From positions 1 through 64,000 of the forward strand of contig NZ_JNWV01000020.1 in assembly GCF_000716535.1 (NCBI RefSeq): a stretch of 64,000 nucleotides of DNA. Reading direction: 5' to 3'. The notes under the pieces were generated by a model. That model was not told the DNA's origin. It made no database searches and saw only the letters and a list, made by a program, of their open reading frames with translations. The stretch comes from Streptomyces flaveolus. Its GTDB lineage: Bacteria; Actinomycetota; Actinomycetes; Streptomycetales; Streptomycetaceae. Both the position numbers and the translations under genes were made by a program. This document shows, one piece after another, positions 27,504 through 38,731 of the stretch. Each line of letters opens with the position of its first letter. Position 1 is the first letter of the stretch.

Positions 27504-27530
27504 CTCTACGCCCGTAGAGCAGGCCGTAGA
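27504..27530. promoter_or_regulatory. CTCTACG box cluster at the head of the pyrimidine operon
   Basis: ctctacg (27504-27510) and cgtagag (27513-27519) form a perfect 7-bp inverted repeat with a 2-bp spacer. A further cgtagag at 27524-27530 is an 11-bp-spaced direct repeat of the second half. One helical turn between equal half-sites, just upstream of the first gene, suggests an operator for cooperative binding, perhaps by PucR. Confidence 0.6.
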
Positions 27531-27680
27531 GGGACGAAAGTAAGCCTCCGCGCGGCCCTTGCCAAGACCATCGCCGTCAACCCGCTGAGTCGATCACGAT
27601 TCGCACCCCTGTGGGTGAGCCGGCGGCCCGGCCCGAGGGAGCGGATCGTGACACACCAGGACACTACCCACTGCGTCCCG

Positions 27681-29579
27681 TCACGTGGTGTACCCGGCGA
27701 AACGCAGTGCGTGCACGACGTCCCAGTGCCGCTCGTCGGAGACGCCGAGCGCGGCCTCCAGCAGCAGCGGGACCAGGATTGCGGGGTCGGCGGCGACGCA
27801 CCGGGCGGCCTCCTCGGGGGTACGGACGCGCACGTAGGCGTCCAGCAGGGCCCGCACCTCCCGGCGCCTGCCCTCGTCCTCCATCCGCAGCACGGCCGCG
27901 CCGATCTGCTCCGCCGGCCGGGCCGCACCCTGCCGCAGCAGTTGCCGGCCGTCGCCGTCCCGGCCGGCCGCGGCGAGCGCGTCGGCGGCGGGGACCAGCC
28001 GCTCGGCGGGCAGCGCGGCGGCCTCCCACAGCAGCGTGGCCCAGTCGGCGGCGAGCCCGGCCCGGTGCAGGGCGTCCGCGAGCAGCGGCAGCCGGCCCAC
28101 GGGCCACCGCGCGGCCTCCACCAGCACCACGTGCGCCTCCCCGCTCCGCCCCTCACCCCGCAACCGCGCCAGCCGCCCGACGACCCCGTCGACGGCCTCC
28201 CGGGCCCCCTCGTCCACGGCCGCGCCGTCCGGCACCGAAGGCCGCGCCGCCTCGCCGGCCCCGGCGAACCGGGCCCCCCGCGGCGCCTGCGGCCCGCCGT
28301 CCGCCCCGACACCCCCGGAGCCCCGCGGTACGACGACGGGTGCGGCCTCCTCGACATCGACGACCCCGGCGAAGCGGGCACTGCCACGGCGACGTTTGCG
28401 TGGTTTGGGGGTGGGGGTGGCGGGGGGCGAGCCGAGGGGCGAGGGCGTGGCGCCCGGCAAGAAGGGACCTCCGGCTTCGACACCGGCACCGCCACCGTCG
28501 CCGTCGGCCTGCGAAGCGGACACGTCAGGAGCGGTCGCCCAGGAGGCCGAGGCGGGCAGTACGACGCCGCGGCGGGCCTCGTCGGGGGCCACCGCGCCTC
28601 GGGGACGGGGAGCCGTGGCCGGAACGGCCCGGGTAGGGCCTACGGCGACGTGAGACGCGGGCGCGGCATCGGGGGCGGGTCCGGGCTGCGCGGCTTGGGA
28701 GGGCTCGGGGGGCCGGCCGGGTTGGTGGGGCTGGGACGCCTGGCCGGACGGGGAGGGCTGACCGTGCTGACTGGCCTGCGCGCCCCGCCCGCCCCGGGCG
28801 TCCGGAACGCCGGCAGGCCGAACCCGGACGCTCCGCCCGGCGCCCGCGCCGTCCTCTGCGGAAGCGCCCCACCCGCCCTGCGCATCCAGACTTTCGTGGG
28901 CACCGGAGACTCCCCCGGCATCCGACTCACCGCCCGGCACACCCACGTCCTCACGGGCACCCGACCACCAGCCCAGCCCACCCACGCCCTCGCGGGCACC
29001 GGAGACTCCCCCGGCACCCGGCCCCCCGCCCGGACGCGAGCCCCCGTCCACGTCGCCTCCACCGGAAGCCGTCCGCCGGTCCAGCGCCTCCAAGCGAGTG
29101 CGGAGTTCCGCGCAGCGAGACGTGGCGCGGGTGTGGTCGTCGTGGGCCCAGGCCAGGTCGAGCCGGAGGGCGTCGGCCTGGTCCTCGGGGACCGGCGTGG
29201 ACAGCCGGCGGCTCAGTCCGGCGTGGCGTTCCGCGGCGTACCGCTGCTCGCGGAGCATGACGTCGAGCCGGTCGGCCAGGGCGTCCCGGGCGCCGGGCCG
29301 GGCGTCGTACGCGGTGACCGCGGCGGCGTGCAGCGCGCGGGCCCGTTCCCGCTCGGCCCCGGCGGCGGCCGGTCCGTACAGCGCGCCGAGATCCTCCAGC
29401 AGCGCCTCCGCCACGTCCCACGGCGGCACCTCACGCCCGTCCAGGCAGGCGCGCATGCCCTCGGGGTCCCGCTGCCAGAAGACCCCGTTCCAGCCGCCGC
29501 GCGGATCGAGGCGCGCCAGCAGAGCGTCCAGGTAGCTCGCGAACTCCCGTACCCGACCGGGGAGTTGATCCACCGCCAT
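27681..29579 (-). CDS. Conserved low-complexity protein of unknown function
   Basis: A 632-residue protein I cannot assign. The N-terminal 165 residues look globular and helical (LPGRVREFASYLDALLARLD; FWQRDPEGMRACLDG). Residues about 170-440 are a Gly/Ala/Pro/Ser/Gln-rich linker with repeats such as GGVSGA and SGARE. The C-terminal 180 residues are helical and Ala/Leu-rich, with about five 30-40 residue helical repeats (VVGRLARLRGEGRSGEAHVV; LPLLADALHRAGLAADW; LVPAADALAAAGRDGDGRQL), like an ARM/TPR scaffold. No TM segment or signal peptide. Such Streptomyces proteins are sometimes mislabelled as viral tegument-like because of the linker. No partner genes are evident. Confidence 0.65.
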   Translation of the reverse strand: MAVDQLPGRVREFASYLDALLARLDPRGGWNGVFWQRDPEGMRACLDGREVPPWDVAEALLEDLGALYGPAAAGAERERARALHAAAVTAYDARPGARDALADRLDVMLREQRYAAERHAGLSRRLSTPVPEDQADALRLDLAWAHDDHTRATSRCAELRTRLEALDRRTASGGGDVDGGSRPGGGPGAGGVSGAREGVGGLGWWSGAREDVGVPGGESDAGGVSGAHESLDAQGGWGASAEDGAGAGRSVRVRPAGVPDARGGRGAQASQHGQPSPSGQASQPHQPGRPPEPSQAAQPGPAPDAAPASHVAVGPTRAVPATAPRPRGAVAPDEARRGVVLPASASWATAPDVSASQADGDGGGAGVEAGGPFLPGATPSPLGSPPATPTPKPRKRRRGSARFAGVVDVEEAAPVVVPRGSGGVGADGGPQAPRGARFAGAGEAARPSVPDGAAVDEGAREAVDGVVGRLARLRGEGRSGEAHVVLVEAARWPVGRLPLLADALHRAGLAADWATLLWEAAALPAERLVPAADALAAAGRDGDGRQLLRQGAARPAEQIGAAVLRMEDEGRRREVRALLDAYVRVRTPEEAARCVAADPAILVPLLLEAALGVSDERHWDVVHALRFAGYTT

Positions 29580-29730
29580 CGTCCAGCTCCCGCCCGACCG
29601 CCAGCACTTTCGTCCGGGTAGGCAACACCAGTCGTGTTACGGGCCTGCTACGGAGAGTTTTCCGGCAGTGCGCGGACCGCTCATCGCGGGATCTCGGCCG
29701 TTGCGCGTCCGGCCCCGCCGCACGGTCCTC

Positions 29731-29982
29731 TCAGACGGCCGCCAGGGCGCACCGGGCGACCAGGTCGTCCATCGACAGGCCGAGGACCCGCGCCAGCGCG
29801 GCCACGGTGAAGAACGCCGGCGTCGGCGCCCGCCCCGTCTCGATCTTGCGCAGCGTCTCCGCGGAGACACCTGCCTCGGCGGCGACGTCGACCATGCTCC
29901 GATCGCCGCGTGCCGCCCGCAGCAACTGCCCGAGCCGCTCGCCGCGTTCGCGCTCTTCGGGGGTGAGGGGGGTGCGCACCAT
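29731..29982 (-). CDS. Small XRE family helix-turn-helix regulator
   Basis: An 83-residue Cro/CI-type repressor that is almost only the DNA-binding domain. Its helix-turn-helix is VDVAAEAGVSAETLRKIETG (about 31-50), followed by FTVAALARVLGLSMDDLV. The start is placed at ATG 29982 because a -10-like TAGAAT ends exactly 7 nt upstream, indicating a leaderless mRNA; ATG 29991 would overlap the -10 box. It is divergent from the map gene across about 62 bp that holds the palindrome ataccggtat, so it likely represses itself and map. Confidence 0.82.
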   Translation of the reverse strand: MVRTPLTPEERERGERLGQLLRAARGDRSMVDVAAEAGVSAETLRKIETGRAPTPAFFTVAALARVLGLSMDDLVARCALAAV

Positions 29983-29989
29983 GCGACCC

Positions 29990-30037
29990 ATTCTAATACC
30001 ACTCCCCACCCCCTCCCCATTCAAATACCGGTATAGT
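29990..30037. promoter_or_regulatory. Divergent leaderless promoters for XRE and map
   Basis: On the minus strand TAGAAT (29995-29990) is 7 nt before ATG 29982; on the plus strand TATAGT (30032-30037) is 7 nt before ATG 30045. Both spacings place the transcription start at the A of ATG. The perfect palindrome ataccggtat (30025-30034) overlaps the plus-strand -10 and is the likely XRE site. Both flanks are A/T-rich compared with the surroundings. Confidence 0.6.
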
Positions 30038-30044
30038 AATTGGC

Positions 30045-30716
30045 ATGGTGGAACTGAAGACGGACACGTCGATCGACGCGATGCACGCGGCGGGCGCTTC
30101 TTCGCCGTTCCTCGGCTACCGCCCCTCCTTCGCCCCGACTCCCTTCCCCGCGGTGATCTGCGCCTCGGTGAACGACGCGATCGTCCACGGCATCCCCACC
30201 CGGTACCGGCTCCGCGACGGAGACCTGCTCTCCGTCGACTGCGGCGCGCAGCTGGACGGCTGGGCCGGCGACTCGGCGATCAGCTTCACGGTGGGCCGCC
30301 CGCGCCCTGCGGACCTCCGGCTGATCGAGACCGCCGAGCGGGCGCTGGCGGCGGGCATCGAGGCGGCGGTGGCCGGGAACCGCGTCGGCGACATCGCGCA
30401 CGCCGTCGGCCGGGTCTGCCGTACGGCCGGTTACGGCATCCCGGACGGCTTCGGGGGCCACGGCGTGGGCCGCCGTATGCACGAGGACCCCGATGTCCCG
30501 AACGAGGGCCGCCCCGGCCGCGGCCTCCCGCTTCGGCCCGGCATGGTCCTCGCCATCGAGCCCATGGTGATCGCGAGCGGCCGGGACGCCTACCACGCGG
30601 CGGCCGACGGCTGGACCCTGCGCACATCGGACGGCTCCCGGGCGGCCCACGTCGAGCACACCGTCGCGATCACCGAGCAGGGTCCACGGGTCCTCACGGC
30701 ACGCGAGGCGTCCTGA
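30045..30716 (+). CDS. map: Shortened type I methionine aminopeptidase
   Basis: A 223-residue homologue of methionyl aminopeptidase, which removes N-terminal Met. The metal ligands and active-site residues are recognisable: VHGIP (His), SVDCGAQLDGWAGDSA (two Asp), GGHGVGRRMHEDP (His), AIEP (Glu) and AHVEHT (Glu). Normal type I enzymes are 250-285 residues. Here MVELKTDTSIDAMHAAG runs directly into ASSPFLGYR, so about 35 residues that normally form the N-terminal helices are missing in frame. The core fold could survive, but activity is uncertain. It is probably a second map rather than the essential one. It has no Shine-Dalgarno and a -10 placed for leaderless transcription, and it is divergent from an XRE repressor. 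Confidence 0.82.
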   Translation: MVELKTDTSIDAMHAAGASSPFLGYRPSFAPTPFPAVICASVNDAIVHGIPTRYRLRDGDLLSVDCGAQLDGWAGDSAISFTVGRPRPADLRLIETAERALAAGIEAAVAGNRVGDIAHAVGRVCRTAGYGIPDGFGGHGVGRRMHEDPDVPNEGRPGRGLPLRPGMVLAIEPMVIASGRDAYHAAADGWTLRTSDGSRAAHVEHTVAITEQGPRVLTAREAS

Positions 30717-30738
30717 GGAGCGCGGGCCGCACCGGACC

Positions 30739-30761
30739 TGCGGCTCCGTCGCGTGGGCGCG
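30739..30761. repeat. Dispersed intergenic repeat (copy 2)
   Basis: tgcggctccgtcgcgtgggc is the reverse complement of the copy at 22711-22736 with one mismatch. It lies 23 nt beyond the map stop and may act as a transcription-terminating or mRNA-stabilising structure, or be a mobile short repeat. Confidence 0.5.
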
Positions 30762-30907
30762 CACGACCCCTCACCACCCGCAGCCGCCCTGCCCCACCCC
30801 ACTGGGTGAACATGCCCGCCCCAACGGATCGTGTCATCGTGGGCATGAGCAACCCACCCCCGGGTTACCCGGCCGCTCCGCATGTCGTCAGCGAAGGAAC
30901 CCACGCG

Positions 30908-33451
<2,544 letters not shown>

Positions 33452-33472
33452 CTCCGACCGTGGGCCCGGCCG

Positions 33473-35275
33473 TCAGCGCGCCGGGTCCACCACCATCGCC
33501 GAGCCGCCACCGCGCCGTACCTTCTCTGCGGCGGCCAGCCACTTGCCGCCCGGCAGCCGCTGGACGCCCGTGGCCGCCCCGATCTCCGGGTTGAGGCTGA
33601 AGGAGTGCCCGATGGCCTCCAGCCGCTTCCTCAGGTCGCTGTCGTAGAGGCCCGGTTCGAGCTCGGTCCTGGCGGCGTTGCGCTGGCTGGCCCGCGGTGC
33701 GGCGATCGCGTCCACGAGGGGCAGTCGCCGGTCCAGGAAGCCGGTGAGCGTCTGCAGCACGGTGGTGACGATGGTCGCGCCGCCGGGGGAACCGAGCGCC
33801 ACGACCGGCCTGTTGTGCTGGTCCAGCACGATCGTCGGGGAGATCGAGGAGCGCGGGCGCTTGCCCGGTCCCGGCAGGTTCGGGTCGTGCACGGCCGGGT
33901 TGGCCGGGGCGAAGGAGAAATCGGTCAGCTCGTTGTTGAGCAGGAAGCCCCGGCCCGGGACGGTGATGCCGCTGCCGCCGGTCTGCTCGATGGTGAGCGT
34001 GTAGGCGACGACGTTGCCCCACTTGTCGGCCACGGTGAGGTGGGTGGTGTTCTCCCCCTCGTACGTCGTCGGGGCCGCGGTACCGCCCTTGCCGCAGGGC
34101 GCCGGGTGCCGCGGGTCGCCGGGCGCGAGCGGGCTGGTGAGGACCGCGTCGTCCTTGATCAGGCAGGCGCGGGAGTCGGCGTACCGCTGGGACAGCAGTT
34201 GCGCGGTGGGGACGTCCTCGAAGGCGGGGTCGCCGACCCAGCGCCCGCGGTCGGCGAAGGCGATGCGGCTGGCCTCGATGAAGTGGTGCAGGTACTGCAC
34301 CTCGCTCGCCTTCGACAGGTCGGTGTTCTCCAGGATGTTGAGCGCCTCACCGACCGTGGTGCCGCCGGAGGAGGAGGGCGCGATGGAGTAGACGTTCAGG
34401 CCGCGGTACGACGTCCTGGTGGGCGCCTGGAGCTTGGCGCGGTAGACGGCGAAGTCCTTCTCGGCCAGCTTGCCGGGGCGGGCGTTCCAGCCGGAGGCGG
34501 GGTCCACGGGCGGGTGTTCGACCGTCTTGACGATGTCGTCGCCGATGTCGCCGCGGTAGACCGCGCCGATGCCCTGCCGGCCCAGTTGCTCGTAGGTGCG
34601 GGCGAGTTCGGGGTTCTTGAACGTGGAGCCGACGACGGGCAGCCGGCCGTTCGGCAGGAACAGCTCGGCGGTGTCCGGGAAGTAACGGAACCGGGTCTCG
34701 TTGGACGCGGTCTGCGCGCGGAAGGTGTCGTCCACCGTGAAGCCGTCGCGGGCCAGGCGTTCGGCGGGTTTCAGCAGGGTGCCGAGCCGCTTGCTGCCCC
34801 ACTGGTCCAGCGCCTTCTGCCAGGTGGCGGGCGTGCCCGGGGTGCCGACGCTCAGGCCGCTGCTGACGGCGTCGGCGAAGGCGAGCGGCTTGCCGTTCTC
34901 CGTGAACAGGTCGGCGTCGGCGCTCAGCGGCGCGGTCTCGCGTCCGTCGATGGTGTGCACCGTACGGGACTTGGCGTCGTAGTAGACGAAGTAGCCGCCT
35001 CCGCCGATGCCGGCCGAGTAGGGCTCGGTGACGCCGAGCGCGGCGGCGGTGGCGACGGCCGCGTCCACCGCGTTGCCGCCGTGCTTGAGCACCTCGATGC
35101 CGGCGGCGGACGCGTCGGCGTCGACGCTGGCTACGGCGCCGCCGTAGCCGACGGCCACAGGGACCTTCGCCGTCGTCGCGTGCTTCGTCGCGGCGGGTGG
35201 CGCAGCCGCCCCCACCGACACCACGGCGGCCGAAACCGCCAGAACCGCCAGTTTCCGCGTGCCTGGGCGACCCAT
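33473..35275 (-). CDS. ggt: Secreted gamma-glutamyltranspeptidase
   Basis: A 600-residue gamma-glutamyltransferase. A signal peptide occupies residues 1-30. The autocleavage/nucleophile Thr is T410 in GENTTHLTVADKWGN, followed by the GSGITVPGRGFLLNNELTDF region and the PGGATI motif near the C-terminus that shapes the oxyanion and alpha-carboxylate sites. It would hydrolyse or transpeptidate extracellular glutathione or other gamma-glutamyl compounds. ATG 35275 is preceded by GGGAGG at 6 nt; the longer frame to 35347 runs through the operator-like palindrome. It differs from the intracellular homologue at 7278-9098 in having a signal peptide and the canonical TTH. Confidence 0.9.
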   Translation of the reverse strand: MGRPGTRKLAVLAVSAAVVSVGAAAPPAATKHATTAKVPVAVGYGGAVASVDADASAAGIEVLKHGGNAVDAAVATAAALGVTEPYSAGIGGGGYFVYYDAKSRTVHTIDGRETAPLSADADLFTENGKPLAFADAVSSGLSVGTPGTPATWQKALDQWGSKRLGTLLKPAERLARDGFTVDDTFRAQTASNETRFRYFPDTAELFLPNGRLPVVGSTFKNPELARTYEQLGRQGIGAVYRGDIGDDIVKTVEHPPVDPASGWNARPGKLAEKDFAVYRAKLQAPTRTSYRGLNVYSIAPSSSGGTTVGEALNILENTDLSKASEVQYLHHFIEASRIAFADRGRWVGDPAFEDVPTAQLLSQRYADSRACLIKDDAVLTSPLAPGDPRHPAPCGKGGTAAPTTYEGENTTHLTVADKWGNVVAYTLTIEQTGGSGITVPGRGFLLNNELTDFSFAPANPAVHDPNLPGPGKRPRSSISPTIVLDQHNRPVVALGSPGGATIVTTVLQTLTGFLDRRLPLVDAIAAPRASQRNAARTELEPGLYDSDLRKRLEAIGHSFSLNPEIGAATGVQRLPGGKWLAAAEKVRRGGGSAMVVDPAR

Positions 35276-35316
35276 CCGTACCTCCCGTCGGGACAGTCCG
35301 CGCAGCGTAACCGGAT

Positions 35317-35333
35317 TGTCGGTAGTACCGACA
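35317..35333. promoter_or_regulatory. 17-bp inverted repeat upstream of ggt
   Basis: tgtcggt-agt-accgaca is a perfect 7-bp inverted repeat with a 3-bp centre, 42 nt before the ggt ATG and 51 nt before the divergent membrane-protein gene. It is probably an operator for an unlinked regulator. Confidence 0.55.
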
Positions 35334-35383
35334 GTACGCCTGCGCACCGTGGTCGTCGCCCGGGCCCGCTACCATGCGCGGCC

Positions 35384-36130
35384 ATGAACGACGACGTGCG
35401 CAACATCGTCCTCGGGGTCATGGCCACGGGCGTATCGGCCGTGCTGGGCTGGGTCGCCCGGACGTATCTGTGGAAGCGCCGGCTGCGCCGCAAGCAGGCC
35501 TTCTTCGGGCTGCCGGACCACGCCGAGTCGCTGCTGGTGGTCAACCGCAACGCGGGCGGGCCGGAGCTGTCGGTGATGCGGCACGACGTGTTCGCCCTGC
35601 TGGAACTGTCCGCCCTCATCAAGGACTGCAACGCGCACGCGCGGGTGGTGCCGCACGACGCCGCCCAGCAGGGGTTCGGCGAGCGCACGGAGTTCTGCCT
35701 CGGCGGTCCCGCCTCGAACCGCCGGATGGAGGCCCACCTCTCCTCCCTGTTGCCGGGCGTGCGGATGAACGCGGAGGCCGCGACGGGCCCGGACGTCGGC
35801 GCCTTGCGGGTCGGCGGCGAGGAGTACCGCATGGACGGCGGTCGCAGCGAGTACGTGCTGCTCGCCCGGCTCACCGCGGACGGCGGCCGGGACAGCCGCC
35901 CGGTGTTCCTCTTCTGCGGCCAGCGGGCGATCACCAACCAGGCGGCGACCCGCTATCTCGCCCGCCACCACGAGCGGCTGGCCCGCAAGTACGGCGGCGG
36001 CTCCTTCGTGTTGCTGCTGAAGGTGGTCAACTCCCAGGCGTACGGCCCCGATGTGGTCGAGCTGGTGGCGGACGTGACGCGGGCGGCGCGGACACCGCTG
36101 CCGGAGCCCGCTCCCGCCACCGCCGAGTGA
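35384..36130 (+). CDS. Membrane-anchored protein of unknown function
   Basis: A 248-residue protein with one N-terminal TM helix (about 7-27, IVLGVMATGVSAVLGWVART) followed by a basic stop-transfer segment WKRRLRRK, and a globular cytoplasmic or exported domain. The domain carries SLLVVNRNAGGPELSVMRHD, VFLFCGQRAITNQAATRYL and SFVLLLKVVN, which recall nucleotide- or ligand-binding alpha/beta folds, but I recognise no family. It is divergent from ggt across 108 bp that includes the palindrome at 35317-35333. It is conserved-looking in codon use. Confidence 0.7.
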   Translation: MNDDVRNIVLGVMATGVSAVLGWVARTYLWKRRLRRKQAFFGLPDHAESLLVVNRNAGGPELSVMRHDVFALLELSALIKDCNAHARVVPHDAAQQGFGERTEFCLGGPASNRRMEAHLSSLLPGVRMNAEAATGPDVGALRVGGEEYRMDGGRSEYVLLARLTADGGRDSRPVFLFCGQRAITNQAATRYLARHHERLARKYGGGSFVLLLKVVNSQAYGPDVVELVADVTRAARTPLPEPAPATAE

Positions 36131-36159
36131 CGCTTCAACAATCTTTACCCGCACGTAAC

Positions 36160-36208
36160 TTACCGACGGGTTACTTGCGGTAAGAGGGCGCGGTTACCGT
36201 CGGGTCAC
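36160..36208 (+). promoter_or_regulatory. Two 15-bp direct repeats before the S15 hydrolase
   Basis: ttaccgacgggttac (36160-36174) and ttaccgtcgggtcac (36194-36208) match at 13 of 15 positions and start 34 bp apart, slightly over three helical turns. They lie 31-79 nt ahead of the hydrolase start. Each also resembles an imperfect inverted repeat (gtaac..gttac). Probable regulator sites. Confidence 0.5.
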
Positions 36209-36238
36209 TTTGCACGGACACGAGTGAAGGAGTGACCC

Positions 36239-37804
36239 ATGGGACACGGTCGCACCGCTCTGCGCGCCTCCGCCGCCGGAGCCGTCTCGGCGGCGCTGCT
36301 CGCCGGCTCCGTCGTCGGTCTCGCGCCGGCCGCCGAGGCCGCCCCGAGCATCCGGTTCGTCGACATCACCGGCGACGGCGGCACCGTACTGAAGGCCAAC
36401 GTCCTCACGCCCGCGGGCGCCGACGGCTCGCGCCGCTACCCGCTCATCGTGCTGCCCACCAGTTGGGGCCTGCCCCAGGTGGAGTACCTGGCACAGGCCC
36501 GGAAGCTCGCCGACTCGGGTTATGTGGTGCTCACCTACAACGTGCGCGGGTTCTGGCAGTCCGGCGGCCGGATAGAAGTGGCCGGTCCGCCCGACACAGC
36601 AGACGCCTCCAAGGTCATCGACTGGGCCCTCGCCCACACTCCGGCCGACCCGGAGCACATCGGCATGGCCGGGGTGTCGTACGGCGCCGGGATCAGCCTG
36701 CTCACCGCCGCGCACGACAAGCGCGTCAAGGCCGTGGCCGCGCTCAGCGGGTGGGCCGACCTGATCGACTCCATCTACTCGGGACGCACCCAGCACCTCC
36801 AGGCCGCGGCCGTGCTGGACGGCGCGGCCACCCTCACCGGCCGTGAGAGCCCCGAACTGCGCGCCATCTTCGACAACCTGTACTCCTCGAACCTGTCGAA
36901 GGAACAGGAGATGATCGACTGGGGGAGGAAACGTTCCGCCGCGACCTACGTGGACCAGCTCAACAAGAACGGCGCCGCCGTCATGCTGGCCAACGCCTGG
37001 GGCGACACCGTCTTCCCGGCGAACCAGTACGCCTCCTTCTACGAGAAGCTGACCGTCCCGAAGCGGCTGGAGCTGCGCCCCGGCGACCATGCGACACCCG
37101 AGCTCACCGGTCTGTTCGGGCTGCCCAACGACGTGTGGACGGACACCCGGCGGTGGTTCGACCACTACCTCGCGGGCGCCGACAACGGCGTCGACCGCGA
37201 GCAGCCGGTCCGGCTGAAGTCCCGTACCGCGGGGGAGTACGAGGGCTACCCGGACTGGAAGTCGGTCACCGCGACCCGGCGGAAGCTGGCACTCACCGGC
37301 TCGCCCACCATCCACGCGAACGTCGACTCCGGCGCGGACGGCGGGATCGTCTTCCTCTCCAGCATCCTGGACCAGGTCGCCCGGCTGCCGCCCGTCGCCT
37401 CGCTGCCGCTGCTGCCGCGCCGCTGGGCGGCCGTGTGGCAGTCGGAGCGGTACGGCGCCGCCCAGCGGGTGCGCGGCACGGCCACCCTGCACACCACGCT
37501 CACCCCGACCGGGGAGAGCGGCACGCTCGTCGCCTACCTGTACGACGTGGGCCCGCTCGGCCTCGGCAAGCTGGTCACGCACGCGCCCTACACCTGGCAC
37601 GGGCGGACGCCCGGCGAGCCGTTCGCCGTCGACCTGGACCTGTTCTCCACGGCCTACGACATCCCCGCCGGGCACCGCCTCGCGCTGGTGGTCGACACGG
37701 TCGACCCGCTCTACGCCGAGCACAACCCGTCCGGCGCGCAGCTGACCTTCTCCTCGCCCTCGGACGACCCGTCGTACGTGTCCGTCCCGCTCGGCGAGCA
37801 GTGA
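36239..37804 (+). CDS. Secreted CocE/NonD (S15) family hydrolase
   Basis: A 521-residue exported alpha/beta hydrolase of the X-Pro dipeptidyl-peptidase (S15)/cocaine-esterase family. The signal peptide ends at about AEAA (residue 35). The nucleophile is Ser in GVSYGAGISLL, with candidate acid D in WGDTVFP and His in PGDHATPELTG. The C-terminal part (about 350-515) is the galactose-binding-like jelly roll common to this family, with the typical ending AGHRLALVVDTVDP. Substrates are peptides or acyl esters; not predictable. ATG 36239 has AAGGAG 7 nt upstream. The upstream region carries two 15-bp direct repeats. It converges with gluD. Confidence 0.85.
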   Translation: MGHGRTALRASAAGAVSAALLAGSVVGLAPAAEAAPSIRFVDITGDGGTVLKANVLTPAGADGSRRYPLIVLPTSWGLPQVEYLAQARKLADSGYVVLTYNVRGFWQSGGRIEVAGPPDTADASKVIDWALAHTPADPEHIGMAGVSYGAGISLLTAAHDKRVKAVAALSGWADLIDSIYSGRTQHLQAAAVLDGAATLTGRESPELRAIFDNLYSSNLSKEQEMIDWGRKRSAATYVDQLNKNGAAVMLANAWGDTVFPANQYASFYEKLTVPKRLELRPGDHATPELTGLFGLPNDVWTDTRRWFDHYLAGADNGVDREQPVRLKSRTAGEYEGYPDWKSVTATRRKLALTGSPTIHANVDSGADGGIVFLSSILDQVARLPPVASLPLLPRRWAAVWQSERYGAAQRVRGTATLHTTLTPTGESGTLVAYLYDVGPLGLGKLVTHAPYTWHGRTPGEPFAVDLDLFSTAYDIPAGHRLALVVDTVDPLYAEHNPSGAQLTFSSPSDDPSYVSVPLGEQ

Positions 37805-37852
37805 TCTCCGGCTGCCGCCGGACGAGCCTGGCCCGTTGAACTGCCGCCCCCC

Positions 37853-38731
37853 TCACGCTTTCGGGGCCGTGGGGGGCACCCCACCCGGCAGCAGCGCCCC
37901 CGGCCCGGGGGCGGCGACCGCCACCCCCTTGGTCTTGGGGCTGCGCCGCTCCCGCCGGGACACCCAGTCGGCGAACCAGGAGAGCAGCATGCACATCCCG
38001 ATGTAGATCGGCGAGATCACCATCACCACAGGGATGAACGGCAAATCGTAGTCGAGGTTGGAGGCGATGAGCTTCCCCGCGTGGAGGAACTCCTCGTAGG
38101 TGATGAGAAAGCCCAGGGAGGTGTCCTTCAGGGCGACCACCAGCTGGCTGATGATGGCGGGCAGCATGGCGCGCACCGCCTGCGGGACGAGGACGTGCGC
38201 CATGACCTGGCTCTTGCGCATGCCGAGCGCGAACGCGGCCTCGCCCTGGCCGCGTTCGACGGCGTTCACGCCCGAGCGGAAGACCTCGGCGAGCACCGAG
38301 CCGTTGTAGAGGGTGAGCCCGGCGACCAGCGCGGGCAGCGGCTGCACCTTCAGCGCCACGAAGATGAAGAAGATCATCACCAGGACGGGCATCGCGCGGA
38401 AGAACTCCACGACGACCGTGGCGAGCCAGCGCACCGGCCGGTGGTCCGACAGCCGGCCGGTGGCCAGCAGCCCGCCGAGGGCGAGGGAGAGGACGGACGC
38501 GAGGGCGAACGCCTTGAGCGTGTTGCCGAGTCCGCGCAGCAGCAGCTCCTGGATGCCTTTGTACGCGAAGGGCATCCACTTGGTGTACGTGAACTGGCCG
38601 GTGGCGAAGAGGAGGTACAGGATCCAGGCGAGGAGCGCGAGGATGACGACGGAGGACAGGACGGCGTAGACGGCGTGCCGGCGGCGGGTGCGCGGGCCCG
38701 GGACGTCGTAGAGCGCGGTGGCCCCGTTCAT
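37853..38731 (-). CDS. gluD: Glutamate ABC transporter permease GluD
   Basis: A 292-residue permease of a polar amino-acid ABC importer with the HisM-type fold. TM helices occupy roughly residues 20-45, 68-95, 100-125, 150-170 and 230-265. The EAA loop that docks on the ATPase is GQGEAAFALGMRKSQVMAHV. The C-terminal 30 residues are a Pro/Gly-rich tail. It is the last gene of gluABCD; its ATG overlaps the gluC stop as ATGA. In Corynebacterium and Streptomyces this four-gene order encodes glutamate uptake; other acidic amino acids are possible. Confidence 0.87.
   Translation of the reverse strand: MNGATALYDVPGPRTRRRHAVYAVLSSVVILALLAWILYLLFATGQFTYTKWMPFAYKGIQELLLRGLGNTLKAFALASVLSLALGGLLATGRLSDHRPVRWLATVVVEFFRAMPVLVMIFFIFVALKVQPLPALVAGLTLYNGSVLAEVFRSGVNAVERGQGEAAFALGMRKSQVMAHVLVPQAVRAMLPAIISQLVVALKDTSLGFLITYEEFLHAGKLIASNLDYDLPFIPVVMVISPIYIGMCMLLSWFADWVSRRERRSPKTKGVAVAAPGPGALLPGGVPPTAPKA

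Noticed and set aside
29807..30907. N-terminal extension of the ClpC-like frame back to 29807
   Set aside because: It runs through the XRE/map promoter and the map gene in another frame; the Clp family starts near 30908, where there is a good SD.
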